Assembly (NCBI GenBank): GCA_902625475.1
Contig: CACOBR010000004.1
Location: 1-64,000 of the forward strand
DNA from: an uncultured Alphaproteobacteria bacterium
GTDB lineage: Bacteria; Pseudomonadota; Alphaproteobacteria; Rhodobacterales; Rhodobacteraceae
Length of the DNA stretch: 64,000 bases
Direction: 5' to 3'
The notes below the pieces were generated by a model, which saw only the letters and a program-made list of their open reading frames with translations, was not told the origin of the DNA and did not search any database. Positions 1-8,464 of this stretch are shown in pieces (the first letter of the stretch is position 1; the number at the start of each line of letters is the position of its first letter). A program made the translations under genes and the position numbers.

Positions 1-64
1 TTAATTTTATTTTTGAAATTAGTTAAAAGATGATTTTATCAAGTTTAATGATTAGAGGTAAATT

Positions 65-1084
65 ATGAAATTTAAAAAGACATTTTTATTTACTGTTTTA
101 TTTTATATCTGCAGTGTGCCCGTATTATTTTCTAGTGAAATAAATATTTATTCACATAGACAACCTTTTTTGATCAATCCTTTCTTAGAAGCATTTACTA
201 AAGAAACTGGGATAAAAACTAATGTTGTTTATGCAACAAAGGGGCTGGCTCAAAGGTTGAAAGCAGAAGGTAAAAATAGTCCTGCTGATGTTATTTTGAC
301 TGTTGATATCGGTAGATTATATATTTATGAAGACATGGATTTATTAGCTGAAATTAGCTCTAATATTTTAGATCAAAATATACCATTACACTTAAAAAGT
401 AAAAATAGTTCATGGTTTGGACTTTCAAAAAGATCTAGAATCATCGCAACTTCAAAAGAAAGAGTCAAAGAAAATGCTATACTTCGGATTGAAGATTTAG
501 CCAATCCAAAATGGAAAGGAAAGATTTGTAGTAGGCCTGGTAGTCATGTCTATAACAGAGCTTTAATGGCCTCTGTCATAGCAGAATATGGTCTAGAAAA
601 AGCCGAAGAATGGGCTACTGGTTTGGTATCAAATCTTGCCAGAAGACCACAAGGAAATGATAGAGCACAAGTAAAAGGTATTTATGAAGGACTTTGTGAT
701 ATTGCAATCATTAATAATTATTATTTTGGTAAGCTAAAATATTCAGAAGATCCAATTCAAAGGGAATGGGCTAAATCCATGCGATTAACTTTTCCTAACC
801 AAGGAAAAGGAGATAGGGGAGCTCACATTAACATATCTGGTGGAGGAGTGGCAAAACATTCGAAGAATAAAGAATCAGCTGTAAAACTACTAGAATTTCT
901 TTCCAATAGTAAATCTCAAAAAATGTATAGTGAGATAAATTTTGAATATCCTGTGAATGTTAATGTAGAACCATCGGAAGAGTTAGTTAGCTGGGGAAAT
1001 TTTAGAGAAGACAAAATTTCAATTGAAAAAATTGCTCAGTTGTCTATTGATGCGCAAAAAATAATTGATAGAGTTGGATGGTAA
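65..1084 (+). CDS. fbpA: Fe(III) ABC transporter substrate-binding protein (FbpA/FutA family)
   Basis: Periplasmic iron-binding protein that would hand ferric iron to the membrane permease encoded next. The 339-residue protein starts with a basic, hydrophobic signal peptide (about residues 1-24, cleavage near SSE). The mature part begins INIYSHRQPF, and carries NSPADVILTVDIGR and the double-tyrosine motif NNYYFG near residue 219, both hallmarks of the FutA/AfuA group in which tyrosines bind the metal. Length is normal. AGAGGT lies just before the ATG. Nine bases separate it from the permease gene, so the two are one operon. The family assignment is firm. Iron as substrate is inferred from the family. 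Confidence 0.92.
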   Translation: MKFKKTFLFTVLFYICSVPVLFSSEINIYSHRQPFLINPFLEAFTKETGIKTNVVYATKGLAQRLKAEGKNSPADVILTVDIGRLYIYEDMDLLAEISSNILDQNIPLHLKSKNSSWFGLSKRSRIIATSKERVKENAILRIEDLANPKWKGKICSRPGSHVYNRALMASVIAEYGLEKAEEWATGLVSNLARRPQGNDRAQVKGIYEGLCDIAIINNYYFGKLKYSEDPIQREWAKSMRLTFPNQGKGDRGAHINISGGGVAKHSKNKESAVKLLEFLSNSKSQKMYSEINFEYPVNVNVEPSEELVSWGNFREDKISIEKIAQLSIDAQKIIDRVGW

Positions 1085-1093
1085 ATCTTTGAC

Positions 1094-2722
1094 ATGAAAA
1101 TGCCATCCTTTAATGGCGAGAGTATATTTTTCTCAAGTACATTAATTTTCTCTTTTTTATTTTTATCTCCTATCATTGCTTTGTTTATCATAAGTGCAAA
1201 TAATAGTGACGGTATATGGGAGCACCTTTTAGAAACTGTTTTATTTAAATATGTTTATAATACTGTATTTCTGATGTTTGGGGTAATATTTTTATCTCTT
1301 TTTATTTCAATCATACCTGCATGGCTAGTATCAAATTATGATTTTAAATTTGCAAAATTTTTTGATTGGATTTTAGTTTTACCAATTGCATGTCCTTCGT
1401 ATTTGGTTGCCTATGCCTATACAGATTTTTTAGAATATGCTGGTCCTGTTCAAAAATTTGTTAGGTTTCTTTTTAATTATAATTCTGCAAATGAATATTT
1501 TTTTCCAGAAATAAGATCCCTGTGGGGTGCAATTTTTGTAATGTCATTTGTTTTATATCCTTATATCTATGTTCTTGCACGAACAGCTTTTAGGAAAGCG
1601 CCATTAAGTCTTTATGAAACCTCCAGGTTATACAATAAATCAACTTTTTTTTCTGTTGGTTTGCCATTAGCAAGACCTGCAATTTTTGCTGGCTTAGCAT
1701 TGGTTTGTATGGAGGTAGTATCAGATTTTGGCACAGTAGAGTATTTTTCTTTAGAAACTCTTACTTTAGGCATATTTAATGTGTGGATAGGGATGAATAG
1801 TATTACTTCTGCGGCTCAATTATCAATAATTACGTTCATATTTGTTATTTCTTTACTATTAATAGAAATTAAATCGAGAGCTGCTAGTAAATTTCATGAT
1901 ACAAGTAAAAGAAAAACTTGTATTTCTTTAAAGAAATTGAATAATAAAAAATCGTTTTCCTGTATTTTGATTTGTCTTTTTCCTCCATTTATCGGTTTCA
2001 TTATTCCTGTATTAATTTTAATTGCTAACAGTTTATATGCTTTTGATTATGAACCTATAAAGGTGTTCATAAAGCCCTTCCTAAATTCTGTTTTGGTTTC
2101 TTTTTTATCTTCAGCTTTTGTAGTTTTATTTTCGTTTCTAATTGTTTCATATAGCAATGAAACTAAATCGAAATTTGTAAAAACGCTGGCAGGTATCTCA
2201 TCTACAGGTTATGCCTTTCCTGGTACCATGTTAGCTATTGGTGTTGTGATTTTTATTGGTTTTTTAGATAATATAATCAATTTAATTGATAATTACATTT
2301 TTATTATTCCAAATAATTTTTATTTTGGAGGTACTTTTTTTGTTCTTATGTTTGCTTACATTGTCAGGTTTCAAGCTATAGGATTTGGTTCATTATCCTC
2401 AGGTTTTCAAAAAATTCCTCAAAATTTATTTTCTGCAAGCAGATGTCTGGGTAAAACTTTCTTGGGGACTACGATAAAAGTTACTTTTCCTTTGTTATTT
2501 CCATTTTTAATAGCTGGTGGTTTGTTGGTATTTGTAGATGTTATGAAAGAATTACCAATGACGCTTCTTCTCAGGCCTTTTAATTTTGAAACTCTAGCAA
2601 CACAAACCTATCAATATGCCCATAGCGAATTAATGGCTGAAGCTTCAATACCTGCATTGATGATTGTTTCTTCCGGGTTAATTCCAGTTTTTTTTATGAA
2701 TAAATTACTTAGAGATATTTAA
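1094..2722 (+). CDS. fbpB: Fe(III) ABC transporter permease, fused two-domain type (FbpB)
   Basis: Inner-membrane permease of the iron importer. The 542 residues contain two consecutive permease domains (roughly 1-270 and 285-542), each with about six hydrophobic segments and an EAA-like loop (first near ETSRLYNKSTFF, second near FSASRCLGKTF). This duplicated layout and length are usual for FbpB. It follows the binding protein in the same operon. No ATP-binding subunit follows: the next gene is on the opposite strand and ends 20 bases away, so the ATPase must be encoded elsewhere. Confidence 0.9.
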   Translation: MKMPSFNGESIFFSSTLIFSFLFLSPIIALFIISANNSDGIWEHLLETVLFKYVYNTVFLMFGVIFLSLFISIIPAWLVSNYDFKFAKFFDWILVLPIACPSYLVAYAYTDFLEYAGPVQKFVRFLFNYNSANEYFFPEIRSLWGAIFVMSFVLYPYIYVLARTAFRKAPLSLYETSRLYNKSTFFSVGLPLARPAIFAGLALVCMEVVSDFGTVEYFSLETLTLGIFNVWIGMNSITSAAQLSIITFIFVISLLLIEIKSRAASKFHDTSKRKTCISLKKLNNKKSFSCILICLFPPFIGFIIPVLILIANSLYAFDYEPIKVFIKPFLNSVLVSFLSSAFVVLFSFLIVSYSNETKSKFVKTLAGISSTGYAFPGTMLAIGVVIFIGFLDNIINLIDNYIFIIPNNFYFGGTFFVLMFAYIVRFQAIGFGSLSSGFQKIPQNLFSASRCLGKTFLGTTIKVTFPLLFPFLIAGGLLVFVDVMKELPMTLLLRPFNFETLATQTYQYAHSELMAEASIPALMIVSSGLIPVFFMNKLLRDI

Positions 2723-2741
2723 TCTTTATTTACTTAAATTT

Positions 2742-3671
2742 TTATACAGGCTCTCTTCTTAAACTTTGGCACATACAGTGTACTCCTCCCCCACCTTGAG
2801 TAATCATGGAAAGGTTTGGATCAAAGATTTCGAAACCTTCCGCTTTTAAATTAGCCTTTAAGGTTTTAGAAGCTTCAGGAAGAAGCACTCTATCTTTTCC
2901 CAGTGCAACCACATTACAACCAAGCTCTATTGTTTCTTGGAAAGGCACTGGAATAATTTTTATTTTTTTATTTTTTAACCAATTTACTATATTAGGGTCT
3001 GTACAATCTAAACAAACAGCAGCTAGTTTTTCAGCTAACATAACAACCATTAAATCAATATGAACGTAATAAGGATCAATATCGGTTATAAATACTTCCC
3101 ATTTTTCTTTTTCAAACCATTTTTTTAGTTGCTGAGCTGCTCTAAAATGAGATCTACCTTCTTCTCCTTCCCAACCAATTAAAACGCATCCAGGTTCAAT
3201 TACGTTGAAATCACCACCTTCAAAATGACCAGCTGTTATAAAATCATAAATCGGTATACCTAACTTATTGTATGTTTCAATAGCTCTGTAGTTTTCACCT
3301 CTTCTCCACCATTGTGCCATATTAGTTATTATTGCCCCAAAAGGCGTCATAATTGAACTATCTCTAGCAAAAATTTGATAAGGCAATTCAGGGTCGGGTT
3401 CATGTTTGTGAACTTTTACACCTGCTGAAGAGTATGCAGATATCATTTCTTTATATTGTTTTTTTGCAGTATCAAGATTGTATTCTACATTTCTACGAAT
3501 AGTTTTTTTTGATACTGAGCTAGTTTTTAACCATTTATAATTTTCAACTGGCCCTAATAAAACGTCTTTTAGAACGCCATACTCAGAATTTGCACCCCAA
3601 TAGTTTAAAATAGGGGTATTTCCATTATCATTTCTATTTTTTAAAGTAAAATCATTAATTATATCTTTCAC
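2742..3671 (-). CDS. Amidinotransferase-fold hydrolase (DDAH/arginine deiminase-like)
   Basis: Enzyme of the guanidino-modifying superfamily, which attacks a guanidinium group through a cysteine. Visible landmarks are FARDSS near residue 107, HFEGGD near 149, YVHIDL near 203 and the C-terminal GGGGVHCMCQSLRR, whose first cysteine (C299) would be the nucleophile. Whether it hydrolyses arginine, methylarginine, agmatine or another guanidino compound, or transfers the amidino group, cannot be read from the sequence. Start is GTG at 3671 with GGAG seven bases upstream. It is the last gene of a minus-strand operon with a ferredoxin and a methanethiol oxidase, an unusual setting for this family. 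Confidence 0.82.
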   Translation of the reverse strand: MKDIINDFTLKNRNDNGNTPILNYWGANSEYGVLKDVLLGPVENYKWLKTSSVSKKTIRRNVEYNLDTAKKQYKEMISAYSSAGVKVHKHEPDPELPYQIFARDSSIMTPFGAIITNMAQWWRRGENYRAIETYNKLGIPIYDFITAGHFEGGDFNVIEPGCVLIGWEGEEGRSHFRAAQQLKKWFEKEKWEVFITDIDPYYVHIDLMVVMLAEKLAAVCLDCTDPNIVNWLKNKKIKIIPVPFQETIELGCNVVALGKDRVLLPEASKTLKANLKAEGFEIFDPNLSMITQGGGGVHCMCQSLRREPV

Positions 3672-3708
3672 AGATTTACTCCATTATTTTTAATTAAAAA
3701 TTACAAAA

Positions 3709-4062
3709 TTATTTTTGTGTTTCTTTAAAAATCTTATCTAGTGCTCCAGGTTTCATAAATGGGTTTTTATAGAGGGTATCATGGCTTTCTACACCAACAT
3801 CAATTATACAATTTGTCTGAGGCCTAGCTACACATAAAAGTATATAGCCTTCTTGAGACTGTCGTTTGTTTAAAGCCGTTGCATTTGGTTGTTTTACTTT
3901 GCCATCAATGAGTTTGGCAGCACATGTAATACACCCACCATACCTACATGCTATAGGTAAAAGGTGGCCCAGGTTTTCAACTGCATCTATTATGGCCTCA
4001 TCATCACCTACCATTACTTTGAGGTTATTCCTGTTTCTTAAGGTAACGGTATGTTTTTTCAT
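3709..4062 (-). CDS. Plant-type 2Fe-2S ferredoxin
   Basis: Small electron carrier of 117 residues. Cysteines are arranged as C39-x4-C44-x2-C47 and C77 (ACRYGGCITC and later LLCVARP), the classic [2Fe-2S] ligand set of plant-type ferredoxins. An ATG at 4062 is taken as start; a TTG four codons upstream (4074) is possible, and neither has a convincing ribosome binding site. It sits between the methanethiol oxidase gene (31 bases upstream) and the amidinohydrolase gene (37 bases downstream) on the same strand, so it is probably co-transcribed. Its redox partner is unknown; the oxidase next to it is the first candidate. Confidence 0.88.
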   Translation of the reverse strand: MKKHTVTLRNRNNLKVMVGDDEAIIDAVENLGHLLPIACRYGGCITCAAKLIDGKVKQPNATALNKRQSQEGYILLCVARPQTNCIIDVGVESHDTLYKNPFMKPGALDKIFKETQK

Positions 4063-4093
4063 AGATGAGGCCAATTAATATTAATTCAACATA

Positions 4094-5452
4094 TTAAGTC
4101 CAAATGTCAGAGGAACAATCTCCCCCTGGATATCTGGTTTCATGTGCTCTTGAAGGACCATCGGGTTCTTTCCCAAAATCAACAATGAATTTATCATTAA
4201 TTTTCATTCCACCATTTTCAGTATCGCAATCAACGACTACCATTGCGCCTCCTTCATCCTTCATTCCTGGATAAAACTGATTATCCCACGTAGAAAAAAG
4301 AGAAGTGGTAACATATAGGCGTTTACCATCCAAAGATAATTGTATCATTTGAGGTCCACCTTCTATTTTTTTTCCATTAATCTCAGGAGCTTTCCCTAAA
4401 AGACCACCTATCCATACTTGACCGGTTAATTTTGGATTACTTGGTTCAGTCACGTCGTATTGTCTCACATCCCCATGAAGCCAATTTGCAAAATAAAGAT
4501 ATTTATCATCCATTGACACTAATATATCGGTTATTAATCCAGGAAGTGGAACTGGAAAGAAATCCACTTCTATTGATGCTACATCAATTACTTTTTTAAC
4601 TTCTGGGTCTGCTCTTTCTTTGTGATAATGAAATATGTTGGATGAAAGAGTTGCCCCAACGAAACCATGACTTGAATCAGGATTATGTAGCATTCTTGTC
4701 TCCAACGGAATTAGACCTTCTTCACCGAGATCAAAGGTTTTTTTTACTTCTTTTTTATCTAAATCCCAAAAATGTAATTTACTTCCATATTTTCCTTTAG
4801 CAACATCATCTAATTCAAAACCAGGTTGAAATGTTTTTGGAGCAGCCCATTCAGTTGAAACCATCATATTTTTTCTTGGCTGATACCAAAAATCATAACT
4901 ATAATCGATATCCATATCTTTTAATGGCTTTGTCCAAGGTCCAACTATTTCAAAATCTTGATTTAAATGAAGGTATCCACCTGGAGATCCACCTTCTGCA
5001 TCTCCAAGCATGGAAACTATTATGTCTTTGCCCATACAATGAACGGTATGTGGCGCAGAAAGATTAGTTTTTTTCTTAACCTCTTCTCCATCTACAACTT
5101 TAAAAATTGATGGGGCTCTAGGATTAGTTTTTGTATCAATAATATAAAAATTCGACGTTCTTACACCTGGTAAGATTAAATATTTTCTTTCTTTACTAGA
5201 GTCGCAATGACATGACGAGCAAGCATTCCATCCAGAATGATGGAGTTCATCACCTATATTGGGCATTGGTAATCTGTGTATAACCTGGCTGTATGTTGGA
5301 CTATTTTCGTCAGCATCAATAGTAGCTAAATAGTCAGGTTTTTCTATACCTGTACCTGTATAAATACATACCGTATAAACTATTTTTTCTTTAGGTGCTT
5401 TTACTGCCTCTGCAGGTGATGCATAACCTGGACCTGTTGTTTGATCTAACAT
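4094..5452 (-). CDS. mtoX: SBP56 family methanethiol oxidase
   Basis: Member of the selenium-binding-protein-56 family, whose bacterial representatives oxidise methanethiol with O2 to formaldehyde, H2S and H2O2. The 452-residue protein carries the family block RLPMPNIGDELHHSGWNACS followed by the C78-S-S-C81 pair, and HTVHCMG, DYSYDFWYQ and HGFVGATLSSNIFH further on. The start at 5452 is chosen because AAGGGG lies just upstream and the family homology begins here; a reading frame stays open for 44 more codons but these look non-coding. No signal peptide is present, so the enzyme should be cytoplasmic, unlike periplasmic MtoX of Hyphomicrobium. Divergence from formaldehyde-oxidation genes supports the oxidase role. 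Confidence 0.87.
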   Translation of the reverse strand: MLDQTTGPGYASPAEAVKAPKEKIVYTVCIYTGTGIEKPDYLATIDADENSPTYSQVIHRLPMPNIGDELHHSGWNACSSCHCDSSKERKYLILPGVRTSNFYIIDTKTNPRAPSIFKVVDGEEVKKKTNLSAPHTVHCMGKDIIVSMLGDAEGGSPGGYLHLNQDFEIVGPWTKPLKDMDIDYSYDFWYQPRKNMMVSTEWAAPKTFQPGFELDDVAKGKYGSKLHFWDLDKKEVKKTFDLGEEGLIPLETRMLHNPDSSHGFVGATLSSNIFHYHKERADPEVKKVIDVASIEVDFFPVPLPGLITDILVSMDDKYLYFANWLHGDVRQYDVTEPSNPKLTGQVWIGGLLGKAPEINGKKIEGGPQMIQLSLDGKRLYVTTSLFSTWDNQFYPGMKDEGGAMVVVDCDTENGGMKINDKFIVDFGKEPDGPSRAHETRYPGGDCSSDIWT

Positions 5453-5607
5453 TTCTTTCCCCTTCTGATTTAAACAAAATATATCAATTTTTATTGATTT
5501 TAGGTTAATAATAAAAATACCTCCATACAAGTAAATAATTTTTGATTGATATAATACATTTTTAAGAAAACATAATTTAACCATAGTGACTTGACTTGTA
5601 TCTTTAT

Positions 5608-5613
5608 TATAAT
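5608..5613 (+). promoter_or_regulatory. Likely -10 box for the formaldehyde dehydrogenase operon
   Basis: A perfect TATAAT lies 37 bases before the start codon at 5650, inside the 197-base AT-rich space between the two divergent operons. A TTGACT occurs at 5591 but only 11 bases upstream, too close for a normal -35 box, so the -35 element is not identified. The short palindromes ATCATGAT and AGTTAACT follow immediately and could bind a regulator. Prediction only. Confidence 0.3.
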
Positions 5614-5649
5614 CATGATCAGTTAACTGAATTTATTGGGGAGAAGAAG

Positions 5650-6762
5650 ATGAAGACAAAAGCTGCTTTGGCTGTTGAAGCTGGTAAACCACTAGAAATT
5701 GTAAATGTTAATTTAGAAGGTCCCAGAGATGGTGAAGTTCTGGTTGAAATTATGGCAACAGGTGTTTGTCATACTGATGAATTTACTTTGTCAGGAGCAG
5801 ATCCAGAAGGAATTTTTCCAGCCATACTTGGACACGAAGGAGCAGGTATTGTCAGAGAAGTTGGTCTAAATGTAAAATCACTTAAGGTTGGAGATCATGT
5901 AATCCCTCTTTATACTCCTGAATGCAGAGAATGTGATTACTGTCTGCATCCTAAAACTAATTTATGTCAAGCCATTCGAGAAACACAGGGACAAGGTTTG
6001 ATGCCAGATGGTACTAGCAGATTTACAACTGAAGATGGCGACAAAATTTTTCACTATATGGGAACCTCTACCTTTTCTAACTTTACAATCATGCCAGAGA
6101 TAGCAGCAGCAAAAATTAGAGAAGATGCTCCTTTTGATAAAGTATGTTATATTGGTTGTGGAGTGACAACTGGGATTGGGGCAGTTCTAAATACTGCAAA
6201 GGTAGAGCAGGGTAGTCGTGCTATTGTTTTTGGTTTGGGAGGTATTGGTCTAAATGTTATTCAGGGACTTAGAATGGCTGGTTGTGATCAAATAGTGGGC
6301 GTTGATTTAAATCCCTCAAAAGTAGAAATGGCCAAAAAATTTGGAATGACAGATTTCGTAAATCCATCTGAAGTTAAAGACGAAATGGTGCCATTTCTTG
6401 TTAATCTTACTAAGGGTGGGGCTGATTATACTTTTGATGCAACAGGGAACGTAGACGTAATGCGAACTGCACTAGAAAGTGCCCATAAGGGTTGGGGAGA
6501 AAGTATTATAATTGGTGTAGCTCCAGCTGGAGCTGAAATTTCAACAAGACCCTTTCAACTTGTCACAGGACGTAGTTGGAGAGGCACTGCATTTGGTGGT
6601 GCTAGAGGAAGAACTGATGTACCAAAGATTGTAGATTGGTACATGGATGGAAAAATAGAAATTGATCCTATGATAACTCATAAAATGCCACTAGAAGATA
6701 TTAATAAGGCTTTTGATTTAATGCATAACGGTGAAAGTATAAGATCCGTAATAGAGTACTAA
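5650..6762 (+). CDS. frmA: S-(hydroxymethyl)glutathione dehydrogenase (class III alcohol dehydrogenase)
   Basis: Oxidises the glutathione adduct of formaldehyde to S-formylglutathione with NAD. The 370-residue protein has the catalytic zinc ligands C40 (GVCHTDE) and H62 (GHEGAG), the four structural-zinc cysteines C92, C95, C98 and C106, and the Rossmann motif GLGGIGLNV. The start at 5650 has GGGGAGAAG upstream and matches the family N-terminus MKTKAALAVE; an in-frame ATG 18 codons earlier is unlikely. The next gene is S-formylglutathione hydrolase, which completes the pathway to formate. No FrmR-type repressor gene is adjacent. Confidence 0.95.
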   Translation: MKTKAALAVEAGKPLEIVNVNLEGPRDGEVLVEIMATGVCHTDEFTLSGADPEGIFPAILGHEGAGIVREVGLNVKSLKVGDHVIPLYTPECRECDYCLHPKTNLCQAIRETQGQGLMPDGTSRFTTEDGDKIFHYMGTSTFSNFTIMPEIAAAKIREDAPFDKVCYIGCGVTTGIGAVLNTAKVEQGSRAIVFGLGGIGLNVIQGLRMAGCDQIVGVDLNPSKVEMAKKFGMTDFVNPSEVKDEMVPFLVNLTKGGADYTFDATGNVDVMRTALESAHKGWGESIIIGVAPAGAEISTRPFQLVTGRSWRGTAFGGARGRTDVPKIVDWYMDGKIEIDPMITHKMPLEDINKAFDLMHNGESIRSVIEY

Positions 6763-6802
6763 TTTGTTAAATAACATAATTAATAAAAAAAAGATAATTG
6801 AG

Positions 6803-7636
6803 ATGAAAGAATTAAAACTAATTTCAAAAAGCAAATGTTATGAAGGAAATCAATTTGTATTTTCTCACCATTCAGAAGTTTGTAATTGTGATATGACATT
6901 TGGAATTTATATTCCAGTACATGAAACTAACGAAAAGCTACGTTTAATATGGTTTTTATCAGGTCTTACTTGTACGCATGAAAATGCAATGGTTAAATCA
7001 GGTATTCAAAGATGGGCTTCGGAAAAAAAAGTAGCTATTATTTTTCCTGATACTTCTCCTAGGGGTGAGGGAGTACCTAACGATGAAAGTTTTGATTTAG
7101 GTCAAGGTGCTGGGTTCTATGTTGATAGCACTCAAGATCCTTGGAGAAAAAATTTTCAAATGTGGTCATATTTAGTTGATGAATTACCTAAGGTAATATT
7201 TGGAGAATTTTCTTTAGATCAAGAAAAACAATCTATTATGGGCCATTCCATGGGTGGGCTAGGTGCTTTAAATATAGCATTTAGAAATCCAGAAATTTAC
7301 AAAACAGTATCTGCTTTTGCACCTATATCCAATCCTACAAGTGGTGTTTGGGGTAAAAAACAATTTGAACAATATTTAGGTTCAAATAAAAGTAATTGGG
7401 AAAAATATGATCCCTCTGTTTTATTAAATGAATATGGCTATAAAGGAAAAATTTTAATTGACCAGGGAACTAAAGATGATTTTCTTGATAAATTAATGCC
7501 TGGTTCTCTTGAAAGGATAATTAATAAAAGAAAAAATGGTGACCATTTTAGGTATCAAGATGGATATGATCATAGTTACTTTTTTGTTTCTAGTTTCTTG
7601 AAAGATCACGTTAACTGGCATATAGATAATAACTAA
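6803..7636 (+). CDS. fghA: S-formylglutathione hydrolase
   Basis: Alpha/beta-hydrolase fold serine esterase that splits S-formylglutathione to formate and glutathione. At 277 residues it has exactly the length of E. coli FrmB. It shows the nucleophile elbow GHSMGG (S149), the conserved LSGLTCTHEN segment, FPDTSPRGEG, the acidic residue in DQGTKDDFL and the histidine in YDHSYFF. The ATG at 6803 matches the family N-terminus. It lies 40 bases after frmA on the same strand, so the two form an operon. Confidence 0.94.
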   Translation: MKELKLISKSKCYEGNQFVFSHHSEVCNCDMTFGIYIPVHETNEKLRLIWFLSGLTCTHENAMVKSGIQRWASEKKVAIIFPDTSPRGEGVPNDESFDLGQGAGFYVDSTQDPWRKNFQMWSYLVDELPKVIFGEFSLDQEKQSIMGHSMGGLGALNIAFRNPEIYKTVSAFAPISNPTSGVWGKKQFEQYLGSNKSNWEKYDPSVLLNEYGYKGKILIDQGTKDDFLDKLMPGSLERIINKRKNGDHFRYQDGYDHSYFFVSSFLKDHVNWHIDNN

Positions 7637-7670
7637 ATTATAAAATCAGATATAAATACAGGAGAATTCA

Positions 7671-8354
7671 ATGAAAAAATTTGCAGCTGAAGCTTTGGGA
7701 ACATTTTGCCTTATGTTTTTTGGGTGCTCATCAATTATTTTCATGCTCAATGATGTAGGACCTTTGGGAGTTTCTTTTGCTTTTGGATTTACACTTTTAG
7801 GAATTATATATGCCTTGGGTCCAATTTCTGGAGCTCATTTAAATCCAGCTGTAAGTTTAGCAGTTTTTATAAATAGGAAAATGTCTATAAATGAAATGTT
7901 AAAATATTGGATTGCACAGGTTGTTGGAGGTTTTGTAGCAGGGTGCATATTATATTTACTAGTAGATTTTATTAAGCAAGATATTAATGTGTTAGTAGAT
8001 TCATCATTCGGTATAGCAAAAGCTGCTCCAAATCCAAAAATATTTGGGAATATTCCTGCACTTATTTTTGAAATCATAGGTACTTTTCTTTTAGTCATGG
8101 TTATTTTGGGAGTAACTCAAAGTGAGAGGTCTTCCGCTTTTGCAGGTTTAGTCATTGGCTCCACTTTAGTAGTTTTACACCTAGCAGGTATTTCTTTATC
8201 GGGCTCAGCAGTGAATCCTGTTAGAGCCATTTCTACAAATGTATTTGTTCCTGAGTTGTACGGGTATTTTTGGATATATTTAATTGGACCAATGATTGGA
8301 GGTGCCCTAGCTGGATTTTTACATAATATAGGAATTACTAAACAAACTGATTAA
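7671..8354 (+). CDS. Aquaporin (AqpZ-like) with altered second NPA motif
   Basis: Membrane channel of the MIP family, 227 residues and six predicted helices. The first half-helix motif is a normal NPA (AHLNPAVS, near residue 63), but the second reads NPV (SAVNPVRAIS). The selectivity-filter phenylalanine (FAFGF) and histidine (VVLHLAG) expected of water channels are present, and the arginine after the second motif is kept. AGGAGA precedes the ATG. It lies 34 bases behind fghA, so it probably belongs to the formaldehyde operon. Water, H2O2 or a small neutral solute are all possible cargoes. Confidence 0.88.
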   Translation: MKKFAAEALGTFCLMFFGCSSIIFMLNDVGPLGVSFAFGFTLLGIIYALGPISGAHLNPAVSLAVFINRKMSINEMLKYWIAQVVGGFVAGCILYLLVDFIKQDINVLVDSSFGIAKAAPNPKIFGNIPALIFEIIGTFLLVMVILGVTQSERSSAFAGLVIGSTLVVLHLAGISLSGSAVNPVRAISTNVFVPELYGYFWIYLIGPMIGGALAGFLHNIGITKQTD

Positions 8355-8464
8355 TAAGTTAAATTTGGTCTAATTGAAATCATCTTTATATCTTGTGAGT
8401 TTTCCTTTCACCTGATAATACCCTTTTGTAAAGAAAGTTATTAGTTAAAATTAATCTTTACAAA

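Noticed and set aside
5453-5584. 44-codon N-terminal extension of the methanethiol oxidase
   Set aside because: The residues look like translated AT-rich non-coding DNA, family similarity begins at 5452, and a good ribosome binding site lies directly before that ATG.
8398-8440. Sequence CACCTGATAATACCCTTT resembling part of a TPP riboswitch
   Set aside because: Only one short block matches; the second conserved half and the closing stem are missing, and the downstream gene is an ABC exporter with no thiamine link.
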